DNA of 64,000 bases from Metabacillus sp. FJAT-52054. Lineage in GTDB: Bacteria > Bacillota > Bacilli > Bacillales > Bacillaceae. Of the stretch, positions 49,063 through 58,237 are shown in pieces (position 1 is the first letter of the stretch; each line of letters begins with the position of its first letter). The notes under the pieces are model-generated. The model searched no databases and was not told the DNA's origin. It saw nothing but the letters and a program-made list of their open reading frames with translations. The DNA is taken from assembly GCF_037201815.1 (NCBI RefSeq), contig NZ_CP147407.1:1302001-1366000 (forward strand). Reading direction: 5' to 3'. Position numbers and translations under genes: made by a program.

Positions 49063-49412
49063 ATGGCATCCTCCTTTGTTTACTCACTTGAAGTATGGGG
49101 AAGCTGCCTTCCTATTAACAGTACGCACTTCAAAGTCTGATAGGTACTGAAAAGTAACAATTGAGAGGGGGGACAGGCGAATATAGAAGCGCCTTGCAGC
49201 CTGCAAGATGATTGAATGGGTATCCGCCAAAAGTCGCGATTACAGCATTTTCAAAATTGAGCACATTAATCCGTTAGGTTAAGAGGCTGAACTGGGTATA
49301 TATAGTAAATGATAATTATTTTTTCAAGAGAATGATCTAAATACATAAAATATACGTTATACAAAGATAAGAGTCTGTTAGCGTAATATAGGCAGCAAGG
49401 GAGTGGCAGAAT
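49063..49412. other. Intergenic, no gene supported
   Basis: No frame with a start signal is seen on either strand. It contains an AT-rich stretch (49290-49400) that likely carries the promoter of the GGDEF gene. The 49150-49260 part looks like unrelated degraded sequence. Confidence 0.5.
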
Positions 49413-50366
49413 ATGAGGATTTTGCATATTGGAATTGAAGAAACACAAGCACCGATTACAGGGTTGGATTGGCTGGGTGAGATCATTACTGCCTCTTCAA
49501 TGCCGGAAGCTTTTCATTTAAAGGAAAGTGGCTGCAGTTTATTCGACCTCATATTGATTTCCGAGGAAATATGGCTGGATAGCCCGGCGGAGGTCATTCT
49601 TAAACTCAAGAGGGGAATCCTGAAAGAGGATGGCTGCATTATTGCCATTCTTGAAAACGAGACGTCAGAAAAGGTAGAGCAGCTATATCGTGCTGGAGCT
49701 AATGATTACCTTGTAAAACCTTTAACAGAAAGCAAGCTGCTATTCCGGTTGAATCGCATCTCCTCCGGAAAAACAGAGCTCGACCGCGAAGAAGAACTGC
49801 TGAAAGCTATACGGCAGCTTGAAAAGACAAATGAGCGGCTGAAAAGCTTGACTGACTTGGACTCCTTGACTGGGATTTTTAACCGGAGATACTTCCACAC
49901 TTATCTATCAAAAAAATGGGACAATCCAAAGACGGATCATAACCGTATCTTTATTATGATGGCAGATATTGACGCTTTTAAAGCGTTCAATGATACATAC
50001 GGTCATGTAAAAGGGGATCAATGCTTAAAGCAAGTAGCTGAATGCATGAAAGAATTATCCCAAAAACTTAATGGCATAACGGCCCGTTATGGCGGAGAAG
50101 AATTTATCGTCGTTATTGAAAATCATGATGAGAAGAAAGTTGTACAACTGGCAGATGAAATCAGAAGAGAAGTAGAAAAATTGAAAATCCCTAGCGAATC
50201 GGGGGAAAAACCAAAGGTAACCATTAGTATAGGGGTTGCCGGCGGAAGTATGGATGGAATAACGGCCTATAAAGAATTGATTGATGAGGCTGACCAAGCT
50301 TTATACCTCGCCAAGGATTTAGGCGGCAATCAGGTAATAAATGAAAAAACAAAAACGAATGCTTAA
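49413..50366 (+). CDS. Diguanylate cyclase with pseudo-receiver domain
   Basis: A 317-residue signalling protein. Residues 1-125 have a response-regulator fold, but the phospho-acceptor Asp is replaced (FDLILISEEIW) while the C-terminal YLVKPL is kept. A helical linker (DREEELLKAIRQLEKTNERL) leads to a GGDEF domain: DSLTGIFNRRYFHTYL, MADIDAFKAFNDTYGH, and an intact active site YGGEEF (about 226-231). The upstream RxxD inhibitory site is missing. It should make c-di-GMP, with control other than phosphorylation at the usual Asp. GGGAGTGG precedes the ATG. Confidence 0.87.
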   Translation: MRILHIGIEETQAPITGLDWLGEIITASSMPEAFHLKESGCSLFDLILISEEIWLDSPAEVILKLKRGILKEDGCIIAILENETSEKVEQLYRAGANDYLVKPLTESKLLFRLNRISSGKTELDREEELLKAIRQLEKTNERLKSLTDLDSLTGIFNRRYFHTYLSKKWDNPKTDHNRIFIMMADIDAFKAFNDTYGHVKGDQCLKQVAECMKELSQKLNGITARYGGEEFIVVIENHDEKKVVQLADEIRREVEKLKIPSESGEKPKVTISIGVAGGSMDGITAYKELIDEADQALYLAKDLGGNQVINEKTKTNA

Positions 50367-50375
50367 AATGTCAAT

Positions 50376-50415
50376 GCCGGGCTCGGAAAAAATGGCTTTT
50401 CCTGTCCGGCTTTTT
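50376..50415 (+). terminator. Terminator after GGDEF gene
   Basis: GCCGG...GGAAAA pairs with TTTTCC...CCGGC, followed by five T. Confidence 0.75.
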
Positions 50416-50506
50416 ATATGAGTTTTAAATATCATTCCGGCTATGTTAAGTTTCGAGAAATCGGCAGGGATTTCACATAAGCAATTTTTTTGCAGGTAAA
50501 AAATAG

Positions 50507-50535
50507 TTGCAATCGCTTGCAAACGAGAGTATGAT
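50507..50535 (+). promoter_or_regulatory. Promoter of lacI-type gene, with cre-like dyad
   Basis: -35 TTGCAA (50507-50512), 17-base spacer, -10 TATGAT (50530-50535). The palindrome TGCAATCGCTTGCA (50508-50521) over the -35 resembles a cre site with two mismatches. Confidence 0.6.
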
Positions 50536-50552
50536 GGACCCATAAACGGTAT

Positions 50553-50566
50553 CCGAAACGTTTTGG
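50553..50566 (+). promoter_or_regulatory. LacI-type operator before the regulator gene
   Basis: CCGAAACGTTTTGG is a near-perfect palindrome of the same form as the two sites at 51626 and 51646. It overlaps the ribosome site of the regulator gene, suggesting autorepression. Confidence 0.65.
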
Positions 50567-50577
50567 AGGTTTTTGGA

Positions 50578-51588
50578 TTGACGACGATCAAAGATATTGC
50601 AAAAGCTGCAGGGGTGTCTGTTACAACGGTTTCTAGAGCCTTGAACGGATATTCCGATGTAAATGAAAAAACAAGGAAGAAAATTATTGAGATTTCTAAA
50701 GAGCTGAATTACAGCCCGAACATTCTCGCTAGAGGTCTCGTAATGAACAAATCCAAAACAATCGGATTGCTCGTTTCTGGATTTAATAAAGAAAGCATTA
50801 AAGACAACTTCACCTTTGAAGTTCTATCTGGTATTAACCAGTATGCGGCAGAGACAGATTACGACCTGGTGCTGTTTAATACTACTTCCACGAAACAGCG
50901 GGAAAAAACATATGCACAGCTGTGCCGCGAAAGACGGGTGGACGGTGTTATCCTGCAGGGGATAAAGACAGATGATCCATACTTGCAGGAAGTTGTTGAA
51001 AGCAACATCCCATGTGTACTAATCGATATTCCTATTCAGACAGAGAATGTTGGGTTTGTTACGACAGATAACATTGCCGGTGCGAAAAGCGCGGTGCGTT
51101 ATTTGATTGAGCTTGGACATAAGAACATTGCCATGGTTAACGGTCACGATTTAGCATTTGTAAGCCAGGAGCGCTTGGAAGGGTATAAGCGTGCACTTTC
51201 CGAGGCGGGATTATCCTTCAGGAAAGAACTAGTAATAAATGGAGCCTTTGAAGAGGGAAAATCAGAAGAGGTCACTCACAAACTTTTGAATGATTACCCC
51301 GAGGTAACCGCTGTTTTTTGCGCAAGTGACTTGATGGCGTTAGGTTCAATAAAAGCTGCAGGAAAATCAGGCAGGAAAGTACCTGAAAGTTTATCCGTTA
51401 TCGGCTATGATGATATTTTGCTTTCTTCTTACGTTTCACCGAGTTTGACCACTATTGCACAAAATAAACAACAACTTGGGTTCCATGCCGCTCAACAGCT
51501 GATTGAAATGCTTGAAAAAGAATCAGCTCCTGCACATATAATATTGGAAACGGAGCTTAAAATTAGGCAATCTACTGCAGGAATTTAA
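50578..51588 (+). CDS. LacI-family regulator of the sugar operon
   Basis: A 336-residue repressor. The N-terminal HTH is TTIKDIAKAAGVSVTTVSRALNG (split here as TIKDIAKAAGVSVTTVSRA), followed by the hinge ELNYSPNILARGLVMNKSKT and a periplasmic-binding-protein-like effector domain (FEVLSGINQYAAETDYDLVL, VTAVFCASDLMALGSIKAAG, LSVIGYDDILLSSYVSPSLT). Start TTG 50578, eight bases after GGAGG. Three matching operators flank the gene, so it likely represses itself and the downstream glycosidase-transport operon until a sugar binds. Confidence 0.9.
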   Translation: MTTIKDIAKAAGVSVTTVSRALNGYSDVNEKTRKKIIEISKELNYSPNILARGLVMNKSKTIGLLVSGFNKESIKDNFTFEVLSGINQYAAETDYDLVLFNTTSTKQREKTYAQLCRERRVDGVILQGIKTDDPYLQEVVESNIPCVLIDIPIQTENVGFVTTDNIAGAKSAVRYLIELGHKNIAMVNGHDLAFVSQERLEGYKRALSEAGLSFRKELVINGAFEEGKSEEVTHKLLNDYPEVTAVFCASDLMALGSIKAAGKSGRKVPESLSVIGYDDILLSSYVSPSLTTIAQNKQQLGFHAAQQLIEMLEKESAPAHIILETELKIRQSTAGI

Positions 51589-51625
51589 TAACTCTTCATT
51601 CACTGCATGAATTGCTATCTAAAAA

Positions 51626-51659
51626 CCGAAACGTTTCGGATTTTTCCAAAACGTTTCGA
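51626..51659 (+). promoter_or_regulatory. Paired LacI-type operators before the glycosidase gene
   Basis: CCGAAACGTTTCGG (51626-51639) and CCAAAACGTTTCGA (51646-51659) lie 20 bp centre to centre, about two helical turns, which suits cooperative binding. They sit 20 bases before the ribosome site of the next gene. Confidence 0.7.
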
Positions 51660-51678
51660 TTCAGCCAGGAGGAGACAG

Positions 51679-53802
51679 ATGGACTACCTTGTAATCAAAG
51701 AAAACGATCTATTTTTATTATCTGAACCGAACGGAGATATTACAGGAAACCATTCTTACGGATTAGGACTTTACTCGAAAGACACCAGATTTTTAAGCAA
51801 GCTGGAGCTGACAATTAACGGGGAAAAGCCAATCCTTCTCTCATCAGATGGTTCAGACAACCGGATCTCCAAAGTTCTTCTCACAAATCCTCATATGGAG
51901 AAAAATGGTGAATTAATTCTTTGGAGAGAATCCATTCAGTTAGAAAGAGAGCGTTTTATATCTGAAGATACTTTATATGAAACCATTCGTCTTAAAAACT
52001 ATTTTCCAAAGCCAGTTTCATTCTCGATCGAGGTTTCTTTTGACGCAGATTTCAGCGATATGTTCATAGTTAGAGGATTTCAAACAGGTAAAGTTGGAGA
52101 GAGAACGGGCCAGGAATTCAATGAAAACGCCTTCAAAATAATGTATGAAGGTTCTGATAAAATCAAGCGGGCTACAAGAGTTTCCTGGGACCGGCAGCCT
52201 GGCGGAATTCAGGAGCATGGGCTGATTACATATGTTTTCGATTTGGAACACGGCCAGGAGGATTCTTTTACCATCATGGTTGAGCCTTTAGCCGGTGACG
52301 AGGATAAAACAAATGCTGTTCAGCCGCAAAAAGCCTTGCAGAAACTAACCTCTTCTTATGAAGAGTGGAAGAACGCTTCCGCCTCCATTTCTACAGATCT
52401 CTTACCTTTGCAAAAACTGGTAGACCGAGGAATGGCGGATTTACGAGTATTGATGACTGACATAGGGCATGGGATGTTTCCGGTCGCAGGTCTTCCGTGG
52501 TTTGGGGTTCCATTTGGCCGTGATAGTTTAATAGCTGCGCTGCAAATGCTTGCCTTCAACCCGGAAGTAGCAAAGGGCACATTGAAGACAATGGCAAGCA
52601 CTCAAGGCACAAAGGTGGATCCATGGCGCGATGAGCAGCCGGGAAAAATCATGCATGAAATGAGATTCGGCGAACTTGCCAATACGGACCAAATTCCGTT
52701 TACTCCTTACTATGGAACCATTGATGCAACCCCGTTATACCTGATTCTGCTGACAGAATACGTAAAATGGACTGGTGATTTGAAGGTTGCAGAAGAATTG
52801 ATGGATAGTGTCGAGAAGGCTCTAAAATGGATTGATGAATACGGGGACCGGGATGGCGACCTATTCGTTGAATACCATCAGGAGTCGAGCAAGGGAATAG
52901 CGAACCAGGGCTGGAAGGACTCAGGTGACTCGATTGTTCACCGAAACGGGGATTACGCAGAAACTCCGATTGCTCTTGCTGAAGTTCAAGGATATGTTTA
53001 TCAGGCTAAAACCGGCATCGCTGAGATTTTGGAAGCGCTCGGACAGCCAGAAAAAGCATCAGATTTGAGACACCAGGCCCAAGAGCTTAAACAGAAATTC
53101 GAGGAAGAATTCTGGATGGAAGATAAACAATTTTACGCCATTGCGCTGGATCAAAATAAGGAACAGGTTGGAACGGTAACCTCCAACCCGGGCCACGTTC
53201 TTTTCTCAGGAATGCTTGAGCAAAATCGGGCGGACGCTGTGGCGGAAATGCTTACTTCAGAAAAAATGTTTTCCGGATTTGGAATCAGGACGATGGGCGA
53301 AGGAGAAGCAGGATATAATCCGATGAGCTATCACGATGGAAGCGTATGGCCGCATGACAATAGCATGACCTTGATCGGCATGAGCAAGCTAAAACAGCAA
53401 AGCCATGCAAAAACGGTGATGTCAGGACTGATTAAGGCAGCAGATCATTTTGAATACGAACGCCTTCCTGAATTATTCTGCGGATACCCTGCATCGATAG
53501 GCAAAGCCGTGAAATACCCTGTAGCATGTTCTCCTCAAGCATGGGCAGCGGGAACACCTCTTGTTTTTATCCAATCCATTCTCGGACTGTTCCCGGACAG
53601 TCTGAATAAAAAAATTGATTTGTCTCCAAATCTATTAGATGAAATGAATGAACTGCTAGTCAGCAATATTTCAATTGGCAATGGAATTTTATCGCTTTCT
53701 CTCAGACGGTCAGGGGAGACAACAGAGTGCGAAATAATAGAGAATACGACTGGTTTTGAAGTCATTACAGCGGGAATCGCTTCACCCGTTAAAAACAAAT
53801 AA
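51679..53802 (+). CDS. Glycogen-debranching-type glycosidase (amylo-alpha-1,6-glucosidase family)
   Basis: A 707-residue cytosolic glycosidase. The N-terminal domain (residues 1-200: VIKENDLFLLSEPNGDITGN, HSYGLGLYSKDTRFLSKLEL) is the bacterial/archaeal GDE N-terminal fold. The (alpha/alpha)6 catalytic domain follows with LPWFGVPFGRDSLIAALQML, YYGTIDATPLYLILLTEYVK, GWKDSGDSIVHRNGDYAETP and YHDGSVWPHDNSM. It probably hydrolyses an imported oligosaccharide. ATG 51679 has AGGAGG upstream. It leads an operon with a sugar ABC transporter under a LacI repressor. Confidence 0.85.
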   Translation: MDYLVIKENDLFLLSEPNGDITGNHSYGLGLYSKDTRFLSKLELTINGEKPILLSSDGSDNRISKVLLTNPHMEKNGELILWRESIQLERERFISEDTLYETIRLKNYFPKPVSFSIEVSFDADFSDMFIVRGFQTGKVGERTGQEFNENAFKIMYEGSDKIKRATRVSWDRQPGGIQEHGLITYVFDLEHGQEDSFTIMVEPLAGDEDKTNAVQPQKALQKLTSSYEEWKNASASISTDLLPLQKLVDRGMADLRVLMTDIGHGMFPVAGLPWFGVPFGRDSLIAALQMLAFNPEVAKGTLKTMASTQGTKVDPWRDEQPGKIMHEMRFGELANTDQIPFTPYYGTIDATPLYLILLTEYVKWTGDLKVAEELMDSVEKALKWIDEYGDRDGDLFVEYHQESSKGIANQGWKDSGDSIVHRNGDYAETPIALAEVQGYVYQAKTGIAEILEALGQPEKASDLRHQAQELKQKFEEEFWMEDKQFYAIALDQNKEQVGTVTSNPGHVLFSGMLEQNRADAVAEMLTSEKMFSGFGIRTMGEGEAGYNPMSYHDGSVWPHDNSMTLIGMSKLKQQSHAKTVMSGLIKAADHFEYERLPELFCGYPASIGKAVKYPVACSPQAWAAGTPLVFIQSILGLFPDSLNKKIDLSPNLLDEMNELLVSNISIGNGILSLSLRRSGETTECEIIENTTGFEVITAGIASPVKNK

Positions 53803-53817
53803 GAAGGGGATATGTAA

Positions 53818-55068
53818 ATGAAAATCAAAAAAATGCTTGCAGGAATGAGTATGACAGCCTTGATGCTTGGTACGGCACTTACGGGATGCAGCGGAGACAA
53901 AGAAAAGACGGCATCAAATGGGGAAAAGACAGAAATCACACTTGCAGGCTGGGGATCGTCTCCTGAAGAGACAAAACTCCTGGATGAAATTCTAAAAGAT
54001 TTCGAATCATCTCATCCAAATATAAAAGTGAAGAGAGAAACCATTGCCGATCAGTATATGGATGTGATTAAGACCCGGCTGATTGGCGGAGAGGGCCCAG
54101 ATGTATTTTATCTGGACGCTTTTGAAGCACCTGGCCTCATTTCCACCGGCACTGTGCAGCCACTTGATGAATACATCAAAGAAGATTTCGATTTGAAGGA
54201 TTTTGAGGAACCTTTAATCAAAGCTTTCCAAAACGAAGGCAAAACGTACGGTGTACCTAAAGGCTATTCCACACTTGCGATGTTCTACAATAAAAAAATG
54301 CTGGAAGAAGCAGGCGTTGAAGTTCCAAAAACATGGGAAGAGTTCCAGGCTGCATCAAAAAAACTTTCTAATGGAAAAGGTGTATACGGCTTCGGAGCAT
54401 CTCCAGAACTTGCCCGTCTTTACCATATTGCTCAGGCAAAAGGCGGAAAAGTAGCGACGGATAACAAAGCAACATTTGCAGATCAAAAAGTAGTAGACAG
54501 TCTGCAGCCAATTGTTGATATGCACAACGTTGAAAAATCTGCAGCTGAACCGAAAGAAACAGGGGCAACATGGACGGGAGAAATGTTCGGTCAGGGAAAA
54601 GCTGCATTTGTATTTGAAGGAAACTGGGCAATTCCTTACTTAAAGGCAACTTTCCCGGATTTGGAGTATGGTACCGCTGAGCTTCCTGAAATCAATGGGA
54701 AAAAAGGAACGATGGCATACACCGTTTCCTATGTAATGAACGCAGCATCCGAAAAGAAAGAGGCTTCATGGGAATTGATATCTTACCTGACTGGTAAAGA
54801 AGGAATGGAAAAATGGACATCAAAAGGTTTTGAACTTCCAAGCCGGAAATCTGTCGCAGAAAAATCCGGTTTTGCTGAGGATGAAATCCGCGGACCACTT
54901 GTAGCGGGAGCGCCTTATGCTACGGTTTGGGCAGATGACACCAACCTGCCAATCATTTTCAATAACTTTAATAATCAGTTCATCAGCTCCTTCCTTGGTG
55001 AACAGCCGCTTGATAAAGCACTGAAAGCTGCTGAGACGCAAGCCAATAAAGAAATTGAAAACCAATAA
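53818..55068 (+). CDS. Sugar ABC transporter substrate-binding lipoprotein
   Basis: A 416-residue family 1 extracellular solute-binding protein. Signal and lipobox: MKIKKMLAGMSMTALMLGTA then LTGC, so Cys is lipidated. DVFYLDAFEAPGLISTGTVQ and GYSTLAMFYNKKMLEEAGVE, VPKTWEEFQAASKKLSNGKG are typical of maltose/oligosaccharide binders. It captures the sugar outside the membrane for the two permeases that follow. The 15-base gap to the glycosidase gene indicates one operon. Confidence 0.9.
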   Translation: MKIKKMLAGMSMTALMLGTALTGCSGDKEKTASNGEKTEITLAGWGSSPEETKLLDEILKDFESSHPNIKVKRETIADQYMDVIKTRLIGGEGPDVFYLDAFEAPGLISTGTVQPLDEYIKEDFDLKDFEEPLIKAFQNEGKTYGVPKGYSTLAMFYNKKMLEEAGVEVPKTWEEFQAASKKLSNGKGVYGFGASPELARLYHIAQAKGGKVATDNKATFADQKVVDSLQPIVDMHNVEKSAAEPKETGATWTGEMFGQGKAAFVFEGNWAIPYLKATFPDLEYGTAELPEINGKKGTMAYTVSYVMNAASEKKEASWELISYLTGKEGMEKWTSKGFELPSRKSVAEKSGFAEDEIRGPLVAGAPYATVWADDTNLPIIFNNFNNQFISSFLGEQPLDKALKAAETQANKEIENQ

Positions 55069-55145
55069 GATGCAATAAAGAAGGAAAGAGGAGACCATCC
55101 TCTTTTCTTTGTTCCTGCACATTAAGGAAAAGGAGTGGTTAACAC

Positions 55146-56048
55146 ATGAGCAATCGAAACTTTTCAAAAGCTAAAGCAAGAGAAGCCGGTCAAGGTTATG
55201 TATTTATGAGTCCGACATTGCTTGTCCTGCTTTTGTTTATCATCGGACCTATTTTATATGCCATCTTCCTTGCCTTCCACAAAGTACAGCTGCTTGGCGC
55301 AGCTGACTTTCAATACGTCGGCTTTGATAATTTCACAAAAATCATGAATGATGAAAAAGCGAAAATTGCCCTTTGGAATACATTCAAATATGTCATCATC
55401 GTTGTGCCGGTCCAAACAATCTTAGCCTTAGTGCTGGCCGCTACACTAAATGCCGGAATAAAAGGACAGAAGTTCTTCAGAATTATCTACTTCCTTCCGA
55501 CATTAACGTCATCAGCTGTTTTAACGCTGATCTTCATGTGGATGTATAACCAAAACGGTTTGTTTAATAAATTTTTATCCATTTTCGGATTACCTGGCTA
55601 CAATTGGATTGGAGATCCATCCATTGCATTGAATGCCATCATGATGATGAATATCTGGTCGACTGCCCCATTCTACATGGTCATTTACCTGGCGGCACTT
55701 CAGGATATTCCTGAATCATTATATGAAGCAGCTGAACTGGACGGAGCAAATGTATTTCAGAAATTCTTATTTATTACCGTCCCGAATCTGCGTCCTGTCA
55801 CTTCTTTTGTCGTCATCATGGGACTGATTGGAACATTCCAGCTTTTTGATCAATCCTACATTTTCTCAGGAGGATCCGGAGGGCCGAACAATTCCACGTT
55901 AACGGTGGTTCTGCTTATTTATCAATATGCTTTTAAGAGCATGGGAACGATGGGATATGCAGCAGCCATCGCCTTTGCGCTCGCAATCGTCATTCTGATT
56001 GCTACACTCATCCAAAGAAAATTTTCAAAAGAAGAATCACTATACTAA
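55146..56048 (+). CDS. Sugar ABC transporter permease, MalF type
   Basis: A 300-residue permease with six main helices. The EAA loop that docks the ATPase is EAAELDGANVFQKFLFITVP, followed by N-L-R-P. LFLAFHKVQLLGAADFQYVG is the family's N-terminal outside loop. It pairs with the next gene. AAGGAGTGG lies before the ATG. Confidence 0.9.
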   Translation: MSNRNFSKAKAREAGQGYVFMSPTLLVLLLFIIGPILYAIFLAFHKVQLLGAADFQYVGFDNFTKIMNDEKAKIALWNTFKYVIIVVPVQTILALVLAATLNAGIKGQKFFRIIYFLPTLTSSAVLTLIFMWMYNQNGLFNKFLSIFGLPGYNWIGDPSIALNAIMMMNIWSTAPFYMVIYLAALQDIPESLYEAAELDGANVFQKFLFITVPNLRPVTSFVVIMGLIGTFQLFDQSYIFSGGSGGPNNSTLTVVLLIYQYAFKSMGTMGYAAAIAFALAIVILIATLIQRKFSKEESLY

Positions 56049-56063
56049 GAGGAGGGACAGTCA

Positions 56064-56888
56064 GTGAAAAAATTCAAGCCTGGAAAACTCTTGCTGTATG
56101 TAATCCTTATCCTATACGCAGTCGTCACGCTTATCCCATTCCTATGGGCACTTGGCTCTTCGTTTAAAACGCTTGGAGAAATTGTGAGCGGATCCATCAA
56201 TTTTTTTCCGAAAGAGTTTACGTTTGATAACTATAAGCAAATTTTCCTCGAGCAAAAGCTTTTCCCGCGATGGCTCTTTAACAGTTTATTCATCGGAGTA
56301 GCCGGTACCCTGCTGAATCTCCTTTTCAACAGTATGGCGGGCTATGCTCTGGCAAGGCTGAGCTTTCCTGGAAAGAAGCCGCTGTTTATTTTAATCCTTG
56401 CCATTTTGATGATTCCTGCTCAGGTCACGATGATTCCGAACTACTTAATTCTTAAGGAATTTGGCTGGCTTAATACGTATCAGGGAATGATTATCCCTGC
56501 GATGATCAACGTTACCTTTATCTTTATGATGCGCCAGTTCTTTATTAACTTCCCTAAAGAACTCGAAGAAGCTGCAGAGATTGATGGTTTGAACCGTTTC
56601 GGTGTTTTCTTCCGGATCGTACTTCCGCTTGCAAAACCTGCACTTGCTGCCCAGGCAATCTTTGTTTTCATGGGCTTCTGGAACGACTTTATGAGACCGC
56701 TGATTATCATGTCCGATCCAACAATGTTTACGCTGCCGCTTGGTCTTAATACATTTAAAGGCCAATATATTTCCTACTGGAACTATATTATGGCAGCATC
56801 AATGGTATTTACTCTTCCTGTATTGCTTCTGTACGGATTCTTTAACCGATACTTTATTAAAGGGATATCCTTTACAGGGGGAAAATAA
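56064..56888 (+). CDS. Sugar ABC transporter permease, MalG type
   Basis: A 274-residue permease with six helices. VTLIPFLWALGSSFKTLGEI starts the chain and EEAAEIDGLNRFGVFFRIVL, then PLAKP, is the EAA loop. It ends FNRYFIKGISFTGGK, typical of MalG/LacG. Start GTG 56064 with GGAGGG upstream. No ATPase gene follows; in bacilli a shared ATPase (MsmX) usually powers such systems. Confidence 0.9.
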   Translation: MKKFKPGKLLLYVILILYAVVTLIPFLWALGSSFKTLGEIVSGSINFFPKEFTFDNYKQIFLEQKLFPRWLFNSLFIGVAGTLLNLLFNSMAGYALARLSFPGKKPLFILILAILMIPAQVTMIPNYLILKEFGWLNTYQGMIIPAMINVTFIFMMRQFFINFPKELEEAAEIDGLNRFGVFFRIVLPLAKPALAAQAIFVFMGFWNDFMRPLIIMSDPTMFTLPLGLNTFKGQYISYWNYIMAASMVFTLPVLLLYGFFNRYFIKGISFTGGK

Positions 56889-56934
56889 GATTTAATGGCA
56901 GACAGGATTGCTCCACTATCCTTTCCATAACACC

Positions 56935-56985
56935 GAAAAAGAAGCTGACCTAAAAGGTTTAATACCTTATGGTTCAGCTTCTTTC
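56935..56985. terminator. Bidirectional terminator after sugar operon
   Basis: GAAGCTGACC (56941-56950) pairs with GGTTCAGCTTC (56971-56981, one GU), with A runs before and T after. Confidence 0.75.
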
Positions 56986-57465
56986 GCTGTGATCATGATC
57001 ATTTTTAAAGGCTTCAATTTTTTTTACTGCTGCATGAAGCGCCCTTATCGTTAATAGCGTAAAGCTGGTACAGCTGAACGTGTAAAAGATGTTCCATTTT
57101 TTCCACTTGAAAAGCTTCGTTTTTTTCTCCATATACCATTGAGCGATACTCATCGGCACACTCCACGTAAGGCTTTTTAATAAAATCCCGCCTATTCCGT
57201 CTCTATACGATTGCCGAACCCAAATAACACTCAGTAATGGGAAGAAAAACAAATCAAACAGGATGTTCGTTTGAAAAATTTTTGGAAAAGGACGAACCGG
57301 ATATTCAATTCTTTTATGGCGGATATAAATTAAATCCAAGATGGTTGATAGCGACCCTTTTGCAAAAAAGACAATGAGCAGCTCTTTGAAATATTTGCTT
57401 TTAAATACAAAAGGCAAAGCAACAGTACAAGCTGCGAACAGCCCTCTTATAAGCAATTTTTCCAT
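56974..57465 (-). CDS. CBO0543-type membrane protein
   Basis: A 163-residue protein with about four membrane helices. Features are DLIYIRHKRIEYPVRPFPKI, NILFDLFFFPLLSVIWVRQS and SVPMSIAQWYMEKKTKLFKW, as in the CBO0543 family of Bacillota, function unknown. I prefer ATG 57465 (AAAGGATG upstream). The tail is His/Asp-rich (NDHDHSERS). Confidence 0.7.
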   Translation of the reverse strand: MEKLLIRGLFAACTVALPFVFKSKYFKELLIVFFAKGSLSTILDLIYIRHKRIEYPVRPFPKIFQTNILFDLFFFPLLSVIWVRQSYRDGIGGILLKSLTWSVPMSIAQWYMEKKTKLFKWKKWNIFYTFSCTSFTLLTIRALHAAVKKIEAFKNDHDHSERS

Positions 57466-57583
57466 GAAAACATCCTTTGCGATCATTAGTATGGTATGAT
57501 GTCATTTTTTGCTGAGGGATGTAAGTTTATACATAAATGGCCAGTTGGGATATTAATTTAGAGTCCGGAACATGTAACCTTGA

Positions 57584-57946
57584 ATAAACTATCTATTTAT
57601 ATGGCCAGAACTTGAACAATGGGATGGAGAGTCGGCGCTGTCTGTTGGTTCCCCGGGAGGTCCGACCATCATTGCCTCTGTACTTCAAACCATTATAAAT
57701 AAACTGGAATATGGGATGGAGCTAAAGGCGGCAGTAGAGGAGTCGGGAATTTACACAAACAGCGTTACATCCTACAGTCAGGAGAATGGAGTACCTAAGG
57801 AAGTTCTTGAGAAGCTTAACGGAATGGGACGTAAATTCATTAAGCCTTCAGAAGAAATAATGTACAAAGCATTGAGATCAATGGCCCTGAAGGAAAATAT
57901 AAAGGAGTTGCCGATTCGAGCAGGAATGGGGCTGCGATTGGGGTAG
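57584..57946 (+). pseudogene. Remnant of a gamma-glutamyltransferase gene (3' part)
   Basis: A frame open from 57584 encodes ESALSVGSPGGPTIIASVLQ, TIINKLEYGMELKAAVEESG and VPKEVLEKLNGMGRKF. The SPGG...T...VLQ...I block is the glycine-rich oxyanion region near the C-terminus of GGT (usually about 550 residues). The first four fifths are absent, and the end (MGLRLG) has diverged. There is no start signal. Confidence 0.55.
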
Positions 57947-58049
57947 ATTGATGGAGGAAGATGGATTTTGCAAAGCTGCCTCGTAATTTAAAATTGGATT
58001 GGTTTTGCCAAAAGCTGAAGAGGTGTGTGTTTATAAAGAACGGGCAAAA

Positions 58050-58127
58050 TTTTGTCGATAGCGGGCAGATTTGTGTCGATTACGGGCAAATTCACGTCGA
58101 TAACGGGATATCACGTGTCGATTACAG
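58050..58127. repeat. Small phased array of GTCGAT boxes at 21-bp period
   Basis: GTCGAT occurs at 58054, 58075, 58096 and 58117, exactly 21 bp apart. Linkers are AGCGGGCAGATTTGT, TACGGGCAAATTCAC and AACGGGATATCACGT, so the unit is GTCGAT(A/T)nCGGGnAnAT. An open frame on the minus strand across it is an artefact (Arg/Tyr repeats). Confidence 0.8.
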
Positions 58128-58237
58128 CCAACTCGACTAAATGCGACAATATTATCCTGTAATAATCCTTTAATCTGCTGCTCAGCAGGACAATTAGCAA
58201 AGTCCATAATTTTGAAAGAAGTTATGGTAATAGCCAA

